From Cinclus cinclus (Eukaryota > Chordata > Aves > Passeriformes > Cinclidae): DNA of 64,000 bases. The notes beneath the pieces are model-generated. The model worked only from the letters and a program-made list of their open reading frames with translations. It did no database searches and was not told the DNA's origin. Where the stretch lies: positions 19,281,662 to 19,345,661 of the forward strand of contig NC_085050.1 in NCBI RefSeq assembly GCF_963662255.1, given 5' to 3'. The position numbers and the translations under genes were made by a program. Positions 1 to 12,859 of the stretch are shown piece after piece. Numbering within the stretch: the stretch's first letter is position 1; each line of letters begins with the position of its first letter.

Positions 1-273
1 CAAAAAAAATAAAAGGAAAAGCTCAGGTTTTTGTTCATGTTGTTCTCATTATTTCTTTGATTTTTATTAATAATAAATTAATTAAAGCTTATAAAGAATT
101 TTTGAGAAATTTTCTTCTGTTACTATAATGTCATCAAAGGTTGAGTCAAGAAAATGTCCTAAAGATTTAAGTTTGACCTATCACTACAAAACAAATTTAA
201 AGAGATCCCTTACTTTTATTATCTTTTACACTTAACACCAGCATATTACTGTTTTGGGACTCCCAGCTTGCAA

Positions 274-637
274 ATCACAGAATCACAAAATTAACTGAGC
301 TGAAAGGGACCCACAAGGATCACTGAGTCCAGCTCCTGGTTCTGCACAGCAGCATCCTCGAGTCCCATCCTGTGCCCAAGAGCATTGTCCAAACACTTCT
401 TGAACTCTGTCAGGCTCGGTGCAGTGACCACTTCCCTGGAGAGCCTGTTCCAGTGCCCATCCACTCTGGGTGAAGAACCTTTTCCTAATATCTGGCATAA
501 ATCTCCCCTGACACATTTCAGGCCATTCCCTGGGGTCCTGTCACCGACCCCCACAGAGCAGAGGTCAGTGCCTGCCCCTCCTCTTCCCCTTTACAAAGAA
601 GATGTAACTGCAATGAGGTTCCCCTCAGTCTCCTCTG
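274..637 (-). mobile_element. CR1 LINE 3'-end fragment (antisense)
   Basis: This is a 5'-truncated CR1 non-LTR retrotransposon read on the minus strand. The left edge carries the reversed CR1 3' terminus (CACAGAATCACAAAATT). It is followed by the conserved 3' UTR and ORF2-end blocks recognisable in bird CR1: a GTTCCAGTGCCC block at about 448 and a reversed CCTAATATCTGG block near 483. A reversed GAGACTGAGGGG-type block near 625 ends the match. Two minus-strand and one plus-strand open frames of about 90-107 codons overlap it, but they are shadows of the decayed element and not genes. It has many substitutions, so it is an old copy. Confidence 0.85.
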
Positions 638-2087
638 CATGTTTATGCGCATATATAGAGCAGAGTTTGAGTCAGTTCTTGACATGGTACTTACATGTAG
701 GCTTGTGAAGAAGCCAATATTTTTATTTCTCCTTAAGAGTTTTTTTTGTAAATTCAATGTTAATACTCCCATTAATTCCAAATTAATCAAAAAGAGAATC
801 ACTTATGACAAATTCAGACTTAAGAAACAGAGCTAGAAAAACAAAGGACAGGAAAAACACTGGACAGATCTCCTTTCAACTGAAAATTTTAAAAAGGCAA
901 GGAAATACAAGCTTCCTTTAATTGTGAAGTTTCCATGTATATTCTTGCTATAAGAAGTCCCTTTTCTCCCTAATATAAACATACACACATCTTGTATAGA
1001 CAAGCATTAACATACACTTACGTTCTTTGCTTGGAAGGAAAGCTCATGAAAGGAAATTAAACTTCAGAAACACTTGTCTTAGGTTCTGTATTTAAAGACA
1101 AATTCAGACCTTAAATGTTTTTTTCTACATTCCTGTTAATCTTGAGGAGGGAGGTTTGTTCAAATGTTGTTGACCTGTTGCTTATGGCATAAATTTATAG
1201 TCCATAAATTTTGCCTATTTGCTCTATGTAAGTCCTGATTTGCATAACATTATAAAGTGTGAAAACATGCGAACTTTCATGTTGGAAACCTAAAGTGCTA
1301 CATTTCTCATAATTCTATTTTTAATAGTTTCTTTTCAGTCATGAACATTACACATATTCTGGTATATACAGCTCTTATGTATTGTCAAACATGCTTCAGC
1401 CTTATTTTTTGGGTCATTGCTAGCATCTTCGTGTCTCACTCTCCTGTTCTCTGGCATAACTTGGTGCCATCTTTGTTATTGGCATCTCTGCCTTGGCTTT
1501 TAGAACATGAACACTTAATCTGTAATTATAGTTTTTCTTAAATCCCTTGCAAATTTCAATATAGGAAAAATGTGAATCTTTACATTTTCTAGTATTTGCA
1601 AAAAAAATTTTGATCGTTCTATATCATCATTAAGAACCAGTAATACTATGTTATTTTCTTTTGCATTGTACAAAATCTGTTTTGTTTGACAGTCACAAAA
1701 TAATCAGTACTTTGAGGAAAGGAAAAAAAAAACCCAAAACTTTACGGAAGCTTCCATAAAGATTTTGTGTTTGGTTGGGTATATTTTGCCTTTGTTCATT
1801 TTTTATATTATTTATTTCTTTATAATCAGGAGTTCATATAATTAAATATCTCTTCCTATCAGAAAACTTTAAAAAAATAACCTTGTTTGCTTTCAATGCG
1901 ATTTACAATATTTCAGGATGGCAGAATCTATCATTCTAAATGTGTTTGACTTGATCATTTATTTAACTTAATAATGATTTATATAATTTTTAAATAACAC
2001 TCTAAGGATTTTTTTGTTTTGTTTTTGGATGGAACATAATCTCTGGGTGTGCAAAAGAGCATAGCACTTCTATTAATGTATCTTATT
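638..2087. other. AT-rich noncoding stretch, no gene seen
   Basis: No recognisable repeat, exon or RNA gene is visible. The sequence is AT-rich with short homopolymer runs. The longest open frame (1341-1541, 66 codons) is hydrophobic and AT-driven and has no recognisable motif. Confidence 0.6.
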
Positions 2088-2490
2088 AATCACTGTATTT
2101 GGTCTGGCTGGGATGAAGTTATAAAGTCTTCCCAGTAAGTTGTGACCCCAGGAAAGCCCTTGCTGGAGCAGGCTCCTGGCAGGATTTATGGCAAACTGAC
2201 CACAAACCCCATTCCCAGTCCCCCTGCACCACCACAGAGGAGATGGCAGAGAAATTGAGTGAGGCTGAGCCTGTGAGGGATGGGGGAGGGAGTTTTTTTT
2301 AGATTGATTTTTACTTCTCATTATCCTACTCTTTTATTAACTGGTTACAACTAAACTAGCTTCACCCAAGTATAGTCCAATCTGCCCATGAATGTAATTG
2401 CTTAGTGATTTTTTTGTCATTATCTCAAGCCATGAGCTTTTTGTTATATTTTCTCTCCCAAGTCTTGTTTGTGAAGAGGATTGCTAGAAC
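2088..2490 (+). mobile_element. Degenerate ERV LTR fragment (avian, large LTR family)
   Basis: The left edge TGTATTTGGTCTGGCTGGG resembles the start of a widespread avian LTR. It is followed by a block with GCTGGAGCAGGCTCCTGGCAGG and by CCCAGTCCCCCTGCACCACC. A TTTTTACTTCTCATTATCC-type block and a GAGCTTTTTGTTATATTTTC block near the 3' part follow. The order matches a family also present on the opposite strand at 12860-13640 and as a 3' end at 38515-38750. The usual tandem blocks in the middle are mostly deleted, and the 3' terminus is missing after about 2490. No internal retroviral sequence adjoins it. Confidence 0.75.
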
Positions 2491-2704
2491 ATCTTGCTGT
2501 GTACCTGTCAGTCTACCAAAGCCAAGCCACCTCAGGCTGTACCTTGTTTCTCCCCTGCCTCTGCTTTTCTCAGGCAGGGGTCAGTTACAAGGTATGTAAG
2601 CACTGCCCCATCAGGCAGTCAGCTCTGTTGTGATTTTAACTTTGCTCACAGAGACCTTCTTCTTCCAACAGACCAGGAGTGCAGCACAGACTTTTTCCAC
2701 AGGC

Positions 2705-2710
2705 TTTATT
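2705..2710 (-). promoter_or_regulatory. Poly(A) signal of the antisense LTR
   Basis: AATAAA on the minus strand (seen as TTTATT), downstream of the TATA box and followed by GCCTGTGG. Its position supports the LTR reading. Confidence 0.45.
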
Positions 2711-2761
2711 TCACTATGAAGGGGTCCAGCAGCAATCCACTTATGTGGGGTACTACATGTA

Positions 2762-2769
2762 CTTTTATA
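2762..2769 (-). promoter_or_regulatory. TATA box of the antisense LTR
   Basis: TATAAAAG on the minus strand, about 50 bases upstream of an AATAAA on the same strand. It is the best-preserved core promoter motif in the left part of the window. Activity is not implied. Confidence 0.45.
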
Positions 2770-3000
2770 GGGTTCGGGGGGGATCAAAAGTAAACCAAGA
2801 GGGTTCTAAGTTACGATACATAGCCAACTACATCAGGTTTCTTTGTTTACAGCAACCAGTTATAAAGAATCAAATCTAACAAATAATATTCTAAAAAGAT
2901 AAGAGAGGGTCTACATTTTTTCTAGCATTATTCATTCTGGTTAAGTAGTTTTCTTATCTCAAAGAAAGGCCTCACAGAGGTATCTGCAGAGAGATTCGTC

Positions 3001-4083
3001 TCCTCTATGTCAGGTTACTGGTGAAGATCAGTCAACCACATTTACAAAAGAAAGGATGTAAGTACCACAAGTTCTGTTCTCTGGAATTATACCAGGGTGT
3101 AACAGTGAGAAAATTTAAAGAAAAATGAGACTTGAGTATACAGCCCATCATGACTAAGTACTAAAGGTTTTCCTTAGCAAGTTAAAATGTTACACAGAGA
3201 GCATAGTAAATATGTTAACAACTGACCAATCAACAGAAAGATCCAGATTTTAAAATCACATAGAAAGATAAATATCTGCCATGGCCTTAAGACCAATCAA
3301 GTAATCTAAAATGGAACCTTTTTAATTTGTATTTTTGATACCTTTTTCTGGATGAATAGTCAATTCTACCGAAAAAAAAGGTCTTTCTGAATGAGACAGA
3401 GCAAACAAAACGATGGGATAGAGACAATGATCTGTGCAACTGACAGCTAGAAGAATCAATAAAGGCATGGGAATGAGACCATCATGAAGATTAATTCTCA
3501 CTGTGACTGACTGTCAAAGGCTTGTGAAGTTTTGTAACTTCAGTAAGCATTTCAGCTCACAAATAGGATATGGTTAAAACTCATATAGTATGATGCTAAA
3601 GGAAAACATCCTGAATAAAGTAAAAATTTAATAATCAGGGTAAACCTTTGGCACTGAGCAGAAACACATATTAGAGTTATGCATTGAATGGTGAAGATAA
3701 TGAGAAACAGTATACAGCTGCCTCACTTTCTTAATATTTATTACATTCCTTATTACCTTTGTGATAAAACCATGCTTTTCTCACTTTACAGGTGTCTATA
3801 CATGCAGGCAAATATCAGTATGTGTATATATATATATGTCTACAAATTTTACATATATACTTAGATACAAATGTATGTACAGAAGTATGCATCTGCAAGT
3901 GCTCTTTTTTCCTTTGGTACACATAGCATGGCTGCGCATTTAGTATATCTTCCATAGATAAAGGTCAATCAGCTTTTCACCCAAATCCAAAATAAAAAAA
4001 AACAACAAAATTTCTAATATAGTCTACTATCAAACACATAAATTGAAAAACAAATAAACAAACAAACATGAACCTGCCTTATT
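3001..4083. other. AT-rich noncoding stretch with short (TA)n
   Basis: No gene or recognisable interspersed repeat was seen. It contains a short (TA)n run at about 3825-3837 and A-rich tracts around 3991-4065. Confidence 0.55.
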
Positions 4084-4149
4084 GGGAGATGGACTAGATG
4101 ATTTCCAGAGTTCCTTTTCAAACCAAAGAATTCTCTGATTTTGTGATGA
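4084..4149 (+). mobile_element. CR1 3'-terminal stub (sense)
   Basis: A very short CR1 3' end. The string GGGAGATGGACTAGATGATT, then TTCCTTTTCAAACC and ATTCTCTGATTTTGTGATG, matches the end of sense CR1 copies, where the family terminates in ATTCTATG-type octamers. Only about 65 bases remain, which fits extreme 5' truncation during target-primed reverse transcription. Confidence 0.7.
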
Positions 4150-4583
4150 AACTCTTGAAAGGTTCATGCAAAACTTAAGAAGCGGAGATTTCTGCACAGA
4201 CTTTCTTGGTTTTGGCTCAGTGCTTGAACTTGCTCAGCAGTATGGTTCAAATTTTGTTATCATACATCTGAAATCATCCTGAAAATATTGCAAAGAGAGG
4301 CAGACGTGACTGTAAATAACAATGCAGGTAAAATGGCTTTCATGTTTCAACCTGAACAGTTTAAAAACTAACTGTATGAGTTAAAGCTGAACATCTGGGT
4401 TATCTGTCTATAATCATCTGGTGGAAGCACTCTCTGAGTAAGGAGTCTTCTTTCAAACAATATATTTTGAGACAAGACTGTTTCACTGTCCTGGTTTATT
4501 TCAGCTTATTACTTCTCCAAACCATTACAGCTGTCATACAGAAGGAAAAAACAGTAACAAGATGCATATGTAGAAGTGAATAT

Positions 4584-4846
4584 TCATAGAATCATAGAAT
4601 GGCTTGTGTTGGAAGGGACATTAAAGATTATCTAGTCCCAACCACCCTGCCATTGCCAGTAACATCTTTTACTAGAACAGGTTGCTCAGAGCTCCATCCA
4701 ACCTGGCCTTGAACACCTCCAGGGATGGGCTATTCACTTCTCTGGGCAACCTCTTCCAATGCTTCCTTACCCTCAGAGTAAAGAATTTTTGCCTAATAGC
4801 TGATCTAAACCTGCTTTTTTCAGTGTGAAGTCATTCTCCCATGGCT
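4584..4846 (-). mobile_element. CR1 LINE 3'-end fragment (antisense)
   Basis: A clear CR1 copy on the minus strand. The left edge has the reversed terminal octamers (CATAGAATCATAGAATGG). The reversed 3' UTR follows (GTTGGAAGGGACATTAAAG, CTGGCCTTGAACACCTCCAG, TCTGGGCAACCTCTTCCAA). The match fades after 4846. It lies only about 435 bases from the sense-strand CR1 stub at 4084, so the two are separate insertions. Confidence 0.92.
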
Positions 4847-7340
4847 TTGAAATGCTGTTTAGCTTCTATAAATGGAGCCTATTCTTGTTTGCAGAACTAA
4901 AATATCTGCAGATAAGCATTCCAAAAAATAAACCATGTGATATATTCTCTTAGTATGTATGGGAGGCTGATAGTTTTCTCCTTCTACATGGGTATATGCT
5001 ATAACTAATTACAAATTTGAATCCCTTTTGGAAATAAGATGCTACTTCTATCATCTGTCTGTGAGACTTCTGTGAACCACTATGGTCTAAACTCACAAGT
5101 AAGAAGGATTTTTCTCTCGCACATTGATTACATGATGGCCTATTGAAACAAAGAATATTTCTTAATGTTTATTTGGAGTTTTTGTAGAATAATAGAGTTG
5201 TGATCTGGATCAGAATTTTTAGAAACTCATAATAAGAAATGTATACACCTTTTGCCCCAATTTATGAAGATATCCAGGTGTGTACAAATTTTACTCAAAG
5301 AATCTAAATTACCAGACATTAACATGGACTGGTTCTGATTTGACTCAAACATATTCTTAATCTATCATGTCAAACATATTGCTGTGGTGAGATGTTTTAT
5401 TATGACTTTTGTTGTTTCTCTTAATGAAAAGAGTAGTTTTGCTATTGCAAATAATAAAAATTAAAAATAATCTCTGAAGTGCAAGCTGCAATAGTAGATA
5501 TACAATATCTATATTAGTTTTTTATTATTGTATGTTGTCAAGATGTTTTTACATATTTATATATGACTGTGTGTAGCTTCTCCTTTGGGAATAATAGGTT
5601 ATGTCAACTGAGAAATATTTCAGATATGTCCTTATGTCTCATAAGTACATAACAAACATTCTTGCACAATTATTTTGGTAATAAAATATTGTGCCAAATT
5701 ACATTCTGGAATCAGTTTCTGTTATTGTTTCTATGAGTAACCCAATGAGCTGGAACAATTGGCATTTTTAGGGAAGATTATGAGCCCTCAGGTATGCTTC
5801 AAGAGAGAAGAACATGACTGAGAGAAACAAAACCTATAAGAAGCAGTTCTTCTGGTTACTTCTTTCATTTCTATAAAAAAATAGGAAGATTTTCTACTTC
5901 ATTCAACTTTGTTAAAGAATAGGAAAATTTGCAACTATGAAAGGCTGTGGTATAGAATTCTACATATTTGCAAAACTAATCAGTAGTCTTCATGGGATTG
6001 TATAATACTCACAGCTGACATCAAGCAACTTCATAACTTAGCCTCAGATTTGGCACATATTTGACCTAAATTATTTTATATATATATTGATTAAAATATT
6101 GACACTTGTACTATAATCTAGAATGAGTAAAAATAATAAATATGGGTATATAAAGAACATATACTCTTTCAAGAGGCACAGAACCTTAAGACAAACAAAG
6201 AAAAGTACTGAGATGTTAAAGTGATAAAAATATTGGGATGTTAAAGTGGCACAAAAAGGCACTTCCTAAGAACATAGTTCTTGGGAAAACTGTCAAATGT
6301 CTAGGAAGAAAACCAGACAGAACACATATTTCAAAAGTTGTGAAAAAATTACAAAATAAATGAAGGTAATGATCAGGATGAAAAATCAGAGCAGTGTGTC
6401 ACTGAGGAAGAGAACTCAGTAGAAAATTATCCCAAATGTGAAAATGCACACTTAGGATCTATCTTAGATATCAACTGTGCAACATGGCGCTCACTTGTAA
6501 TTTATAGATTAGCTAGAAGTGAGGGAAGTTTTCATAACCAATAGCTATGTTGCTAAATAATTATTGCTTAAATGGATTCCAGAACTCAAAAATAAGATTG
6601 AATAAACATCAAAATACTAAGTACTGCAGCTAGAAAGTTAAGAGTAAAACATCGTCATTGATAAGATGCTAAAATATTCTATATAAATAACAATGATAAT
6701 TTGTCATTCAAATCATCCATCAACAATTTCCAGCTGCAGAAAAGACTGCAAACAAATTCTTAGTTGGTAATAATACCAAGGTATTTAAAACTAAATTTGA
6801 AAACATTATCACACATTGTGCTCTGTTTCAGGAAAAACAAAGCAACACTAACCAGAATAAAGACTGTAGGAGGAATTTCCGGAGAAGTAAATACACATTT
6901 TCCTAAGTCATGCATATGAAGTTTGGATCCAGGGGAGTGTGTGAAGCTGAAGTATGTGTATGAGTGGATGGGAGTGTTGCAAGAGGAACATGATACAGAC
7001 TCATAAAATCATAGTAATACTATTACTAAAGGTTCCAGTGCTAGACCTTTGACTGCAGTTTGTTTTTTCTGCTGTTAAGCGTGTACATGCCCCTGTATCC
7101 ATTTGTCTTCTTTTCTTTCTCTAATTCCTGTTGTCACCTTCCTATTTCTCTAAAGTTTTTTTTTCCTTGTACCTTCCTCTACAAAAGCGTGTTGCTATAG
7201 TCTTCCACCAGTCTAAACATTCTTTTTTTCTGCTTCAAATTTATCCTCTCATTCTCTTGCAGAAACTTTCTCTGACTAGTTTTTTGTCTTGGGCTCCTTT
7301 TCATATTTTGCAGACAAAACATAGACTCTGGCTGCGTGAG
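4847..7340. other. AT-rich noncoding stretch, no gene seen
   Basis: About 2.5 kb without recognisable exon, RNA gene or interspersed repeat. Short T- and A-rich tracts are frequent. A possible CR1-tail-like string (ACTCATAAAATCATAG, about 7000) is too short to call. Confidence 0.55.
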
Positions 7341-7420
7341 AATAGAATAGAATAGAATAGAATAGAATAGAATAGAATAGAATAGAATAGAATAGAATAG
7401 AATAGAATAGAATAGAATAG
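7341..7420. repeat. (AATAG)16 pentanucleotide microsatellite
   Basis: Sixteen uninterrupted copies of AATAG. The array abuts the 3' end of the antisense CR1 copy that follows. CR1 elements end in short tandem repeats at their 3' terminus, so the array most likely grew from that tail. Confidence 0.97.
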
Positions 7421-7945
7421 AAATTTCAGTTGGAAGGACCTACAGTGATTATCTAGTCCAACTGCCTGATCATTTCAGGGCTGACCAAAAGGTAAAGTGT
7501 ATTATTAAGATCCAAATGCCTCTGAAACACTGACAAGTTTGGGGCATCAGTAATCTTTATAAGTAAAGAAATACTTTCTAATATTCAGTCTGAACCTCCA
7601 TGCCATAGCTTTGAACAATACACATCTGTGCTATCTGTGAGTACCAGGAGGCAGAGCTCAGCACCTCCCTCTCCACTTCCCCTCTTCAAGAAGATAAAGA
7701 GAACAATGGAGTTACCCCTCAACTCCTCCATTAGGAGGAACAGACCTGCCCCTAGAACTGAACTCTGCAGAACACCACTAATGACTGGTCACAAGCCAGC
7801 TGCAGCACCACCCATTATGACCCTGTGAGACTTGTCCTTCAGGACTGGCCAACACACAATTAACCTGCTCATCCCACAGTTGGACAATTTTTCAGAAGGA
7901 TACTTTGAGGGTCAGTATCAAAAGCATTACTAGAATACACAAAAA
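7421..7945 (-). mobile_element. CR1 LINE 3' portion (antisense)
   Basis: The minus-strand CR1 copy begins with its 3' end at the AATAG array. It continues through reversed blocks such as TCAGTTGGAAGGACCTAC, AGTCCAACTGCCTGATCA and TCAGCACCTCCCTCTCCACT. It then reaches the end of the ORF2 region (AACTCTGCAGAACACCACTA, GACTGGTCACAAGCCAGCTG) and finishes around a reversed AAAGGCTTTACT-type block near 7920. A 66-codon plus-strand frame at 7628-7828 is only a shadow. Substitution density suggests an old copy. Confidence 0.9.
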
Positions 7946-10900
7946 TTCTTTTTTAAGTAAATCCTTTTGGCATTTTGTAATTTTGAAGTAATTATTTGTG
8001 CAGTCAGCTTAGTTCCTCAATTTTCTATGATGTAGACAGATAGAGGCTATAAATCTTTTGCACAAAAAGGACTTGTGGTTCTGATTTGCTGAGAAGCAGA
8101 AAAAAAAGCATTTGTGGCTCTATCTGTAGCTGCTTCTTCCCTTAAGCAAGGAATATTCTAAATTAACTTGTATAGAGCTGAGCACTTATACTGATGTAAC
8201 ACACCTACACAGCATCTGATCTGGCTTGGGTATTCAAGTTCTGTACTACATTATAAAATGTGGGTATTTAATAAGAAGCCTCAGGGCTCAGACAAATTAT
8301 CAAGTCATCCAAGTCATCTGAGCTAATTAAGTGGCTATGTTCTTATTTTGCTGCCGACAAACTGAAATAAAATGACATATTACTAAATGAAGGTGTTGGG
8401 GGTTAGTCATGCTCGCTCTGTTTGGTGCAGCCAGATACCAGAGGTTTCAATTCAGGCTATCTCTCCAGCCAAGATAAACCAGATTTAAGCCTGAGTCTTC
8501 AGGTCCCCCTTCACGTTGGTAGATCTATCCCTTAGGTGTAGTGGCAGTAGTTCAAATGTCAGTATTCTTCTGCACTGGCTTCAGGTGCTTTATCAAATAT
8601 CCATGGATTTGGGTTAGAAGCCCAAGTAACTTTTCAAGAAAAAGTAAATCCACAACTTTAAAGATAGTCCCATGATTCTAATGATACTGATGAGCTTTTC
8701 TGAATTATGGAAGCCTTTTGAACCATGTTTTGTTGTCACTTCCTATATATCTCATTTATTAAAAAAAGATCATTTTGGTAGAACCATTGCTCCTCTAGCA
8801 GAGAAATGAGAGAGATTAATTGAAGAAGGGAATCATTCACAGGGTACACAGACAGATTTTTTGCTGGTGGACACAGTCAATATCTGTTATATCTACGTTT
8901 GTAATATTAAAATCCCACTAGAGAAGTCTTGTAGATATTCATATCCATGTGAAAAAGTATTGCCTGGGCAAAATTTCTGTGCAACTTCCAGAAGAAAAAA
9001 AATAAATATCAGCAAGGGCTTCAGCTTTTTCAGGTAAATAAATTTTTAAATCAAAAGAACTATGTTGAAAAAGGTGATGAGAATATCTATGTGGAAAGTC
9101 TCATCAACCAACAGAGAATCCTTCTCAAGGAATAGGGGCTAATAGATCTGCACATGTAAGGAAAACTCCTTTTTCACGTGATGCATTCTGTATCTCAAGA
9201 CAGTAACAAAAAAGGCAGAAGCATTGAATATTGAAATACTATTAAAGCTTCTCATTATTTTGTGTAAGACAGGAAACGAGACTTGAATGCACTTTTTTTT
9301 CATTTTGCAACATTTCCGTAATAGTTTAGTTGAATGACTTCACTATTCGAATACTCCTGTCTTTCAGGTTAAAAATATGTGTATATTGAATCTGAGATCA
9401 TAAGTACAGCAGATGATTTCAAATCCAATTCCTTTTTCATTAGTAAAGAAAGTAGAGAGAGATGTTGATTCTTGAAAAAAAAAAAGAGTTCTTTATCAAA
9501 CAGCAGGGGGCAATGAAACATAAATCAAAATAAAAAAAGCTCCTTTACAAAGTGCAGGAATCATAAAATAGAATATTACCACCTGAATATTCTGTTTGCT
9601 TTAGCGAATTTTTTATGAGGAGATAAAAATACAATGGGGATTTTTTAGAGAGGAAAATAAGGAGAATTTTTCATGTAACATACAAAAGTATAGGAGCAGA
9701 TGTAGTTTGTGATATGTCAAAAGCTCAATACATTTTTTTCTGTAGTGGCTACCAGTTCCACGTCTATAAACACCTTTATGTACCTGTAGGTTGAAGGGTA
9801 TGAAATCTAGGCATAAATAAGATTCCACTGAAAGGGAAACTTGATTTCCTCTGCAGAAGAATATTATACTATCTTACCATTCTTTGATTGCAGTATAATT
9901 TCAGTGCATGTAATTAGATTTTTTTTATTTTTATTTCTACAAAGCCATGTAATACTTAAGTAATTGTAAGCCTTCTTTAAAATAAAAAATGCTAACTGGT
10001 TTCAAATTTAAATGTAATAATCAATATATGCTACAACTCCTTTTCTTAGCATCCTAAGAGTTAAATATGTAATCATACATTTTGTCATTGAAATTAAAGA
10101 ATACTCAACTTCTTATTTAACTTGTATGTGAAGTATATAGCATACACATTTATGTCATATAGTATTTTATGTGAATAAAAAGGAGGGATTTGCATATCAA
10201 GCTGCTAAAGTCCCCTACAAACAACAAAGGATGTAATGTGTCTGTCATAAGGCCCACTTTAGAAATTCCATTCCAAGGGAGTGAAATTCATTACAATGCC
10301 TGAGAGCCAAAGCTGATCTATGCCAATTGCCAAAGCAGTGTGGGAGATGATCTATGTGAGAGTCTCCTCAAAAATAAGTATTTGCAGAGGCTGTAAAGCT
10401 TTCCATTGGACCTAGCACTTAGTTTGTACCAGATTTTCTGCCTATGTGTACCAGAAAGGAGAATGCTTCCCTCAGTCCCTCTATAGGATAATGAAAGTAT
10501 CCAGTTCTGTGGACAAATCCATAAAAATTCTGTCAGCTCATACCATTTACTAACCAAACCTATGCAAGCCTGACAACTGTTCAAAAATTAAAATAATTTT
10601 GTTTATTTCACTGGAAAGGTTGGGACAAATATTTATGTCTGATATTAGGAAAAAGAAAGTCTTTGAAAATAATCTTGGATCTTCTGAATTTGTCATGTGA
10701 TCAAACTGTCCTCTAAGGTAGAGTCTTTCTAACTTACTTGCTAAAAAACTGGTCTTTGGTGCACTTTTGTTACCTGTACCTATTAGCTTTAGTAAAAAGG
10801 ACCAGTTGCCACTCTGGACACATTTAATGGACTTATCTATATTACTGGAGACCATATCCAGCACTCTTTTCTCTCACTAGGTTTTCCTCTTTCATCTACT

Positions 10901-12859
10901 CTGGTAAATAATTTAGGCTTTCCAGAGAGTTCCAACAAGACCAGCACCAGTAGTAACACCAATCAGACACATCAGTGACTCCTGGCAGCTCTGCCACATG
11001 CAGGATTGTTTTGCTGCCACTCCTGGAGCAAGAGAGATGGCAAACTGCAGTGTAGATTCTTTTATGAGAACACACAATCTTCCCTCAACCATCAGGAGAC
11101 TATTAGATATATATCTTTCTGTCACTGTCTTTTCAAAAAAACCTGAACCCTGAAGATTTAAAAGAGAACATAAAGCAAAACTGGGAGGTTATGTTGTTAT
11201 GTATCACTGCATAAATAAACTTTAAGCTTGTAAAATGGACAGTTTATACTAAAAAATAAGTTTTATATAGACAGCTATACTGTATTCTGACAATCCTGTA
11301 TGTTTTTGTTCTTTAATTACATTGACCACATATGCCATTCTCTTTTCCTCTTAAAGAGATAATTACCTCTTGACATTGTCAAATACAAAATACCAAGAGG
11401 TTGAAGTAATATTGCATGAAGAAGTACAAATCTGTCATCTTCTAAGTGCTTAATTTGCTTTGCAAATTTAAATACAAATTTGAAGTATTTTCTAGGGTTT
11501 CAATTATAAACTTTTTTACAGTGTTACTTCATATAGATATTTAATGCAGTTATATTGATGTTTTTATATTTCTGTTGCTTTATTATTCTAGACTTATGTA
11601 AATATTATGTGTCTTCTGAATGAAAATTATCTAAATTCATTAACCTGAGATGCAACAAGCAATAGTTTAAAATCTCTTGAAGACTAAGCTAACACTGCTA
11701 TAACAAGAAGAAATGTATTAATTTCCAATGAATTATTTATTACCAATACAAGGTTTTAAAAACTACTAGTCTCTATGAGGCCTAAGGTTTTATGTGTATT
11801 TATGTTAGTAATGTATAGGAACACAGCTTGCAAAGCATAATGTCATAAGTAATGGAAGGAGAGGAAGAGCACACAAGTGTTACACAAAATCGAGGTTTGA
11901 GAAGGAATTAGAACTGTGATTGTGTCTGGATATGTACCTAGCAGCACTCAAAAGATGCTCCCAGTTACAGTCCTTCTGTGAAGTAATGTGTAATTGCATG
12001 TTTATGGAGATATACCTGTTATAACCAATAGTAAACTACGATGTTCTAGATATAGCAGATATGCTTCTAAGCGGTGTCTGTGAAATGTCATAAACATTTA
12101 ATATTACATTTTGTATTCCACTGCAAAACTCCAGTGTTGTCATATTACATATTTAGCTTCTAAAGTTGATTGATTGCTCCAGAGAAAAGCGTATATGGTA
12201 TTCCACTTCTTATCTGAGTCAATGTTTTTCTCAATACTGTGAAGTAAATTAAAATAGAGTGTTTAAATCTACTGCTTATGATAAAGAAGACCAAATCTTA
12301 TTCTAAAAAATGTGAAATACAACTTGTCATGTTCCTTTCACTTTGTAGAAATGCTACCACAAGGCTTAGCCAGTTAAGTCTAATATGTTGACATTTATTT
12401 TTGCTGCAATAAATGTTAGGATTATATTTTTGCATTAAATTCTGGCATTTTTAAAGATCACGATGACAAGTGATTTATTCTTCAAATCACTCTGGTTTGT
12501 TTTTACTTTTTGAATATGGATTTGGCCATGTGTCTCCAAGGCACAGTACAAAGCATATTTCGTATGTTTTGCAACCTATTAGTTTGATTTAAATCCACTT
12601 TTTCTGTCAGGATTTATGCAAGGCTTTCTTGATGTTATTTGCTCTGAATTATTGCCCAGAAATAATCACATGGAATCCAATTTCACACAGGCTGTGTGGC
12701 CTATGAGGTCTGTCTCTGTAAAGCTCTAAAGCTTTTAAAACTTTTTCAATTGAGGTGTTTCTTCAAATTTTTAAAATATATAGCCCCGTCTTACTTTACT
12801 TTCATGTTTGTCCCTTCCCCTCAAAGTATGAAGAATTTGATTGGGTTCAGTAAGTTCTG
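7946..12859. other. AT-rich noncoding stretch, no supported gene
   Basis: Nearly 5 kb without a repeat I can name. Poly-A and poly-T runs occur (9473-9485, 9290-9300). A slightly GC-richer patch at 10913-11125 gives a 70-codon minus-strand frame without stops, but I recognise no motif. A second patch at 8395-8560 looks like old repeat sequence but cannot be assigned. Confidence 0.5.

Larger units (their letters stand above)
2626..3000 (-). mobile_element. Probable ERV LTR, short-R type (antisense)
   Basis: Read on the minus strand, this stretch has the order expected of an LTR: a TATAAAAG box (2762-2769), then about 50 bases further an AATAAA polyadenylation signal (2705-2710), then U5-like sequence ending in AAAATCACAACA at 2626. 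The close spacing of TATA and AATAAA is typical of LTRs with a very short R region, such as alpha- and beta-retrovirus-like (ERVK) LTRs. The 5' limit of U3 was not fixed and no target duplication was found. It lies directly beside the sense-strand LTR fragment that ends near 2490. Confidence 0.55.

Noticed and set aside
10913..11125. A 70-codon minus-strand frame in a slightly GC-richer patch.
   Set aside because: It looks protein-like but matches no family I know. Without similarity or splice evidence it cannot be called an exon.
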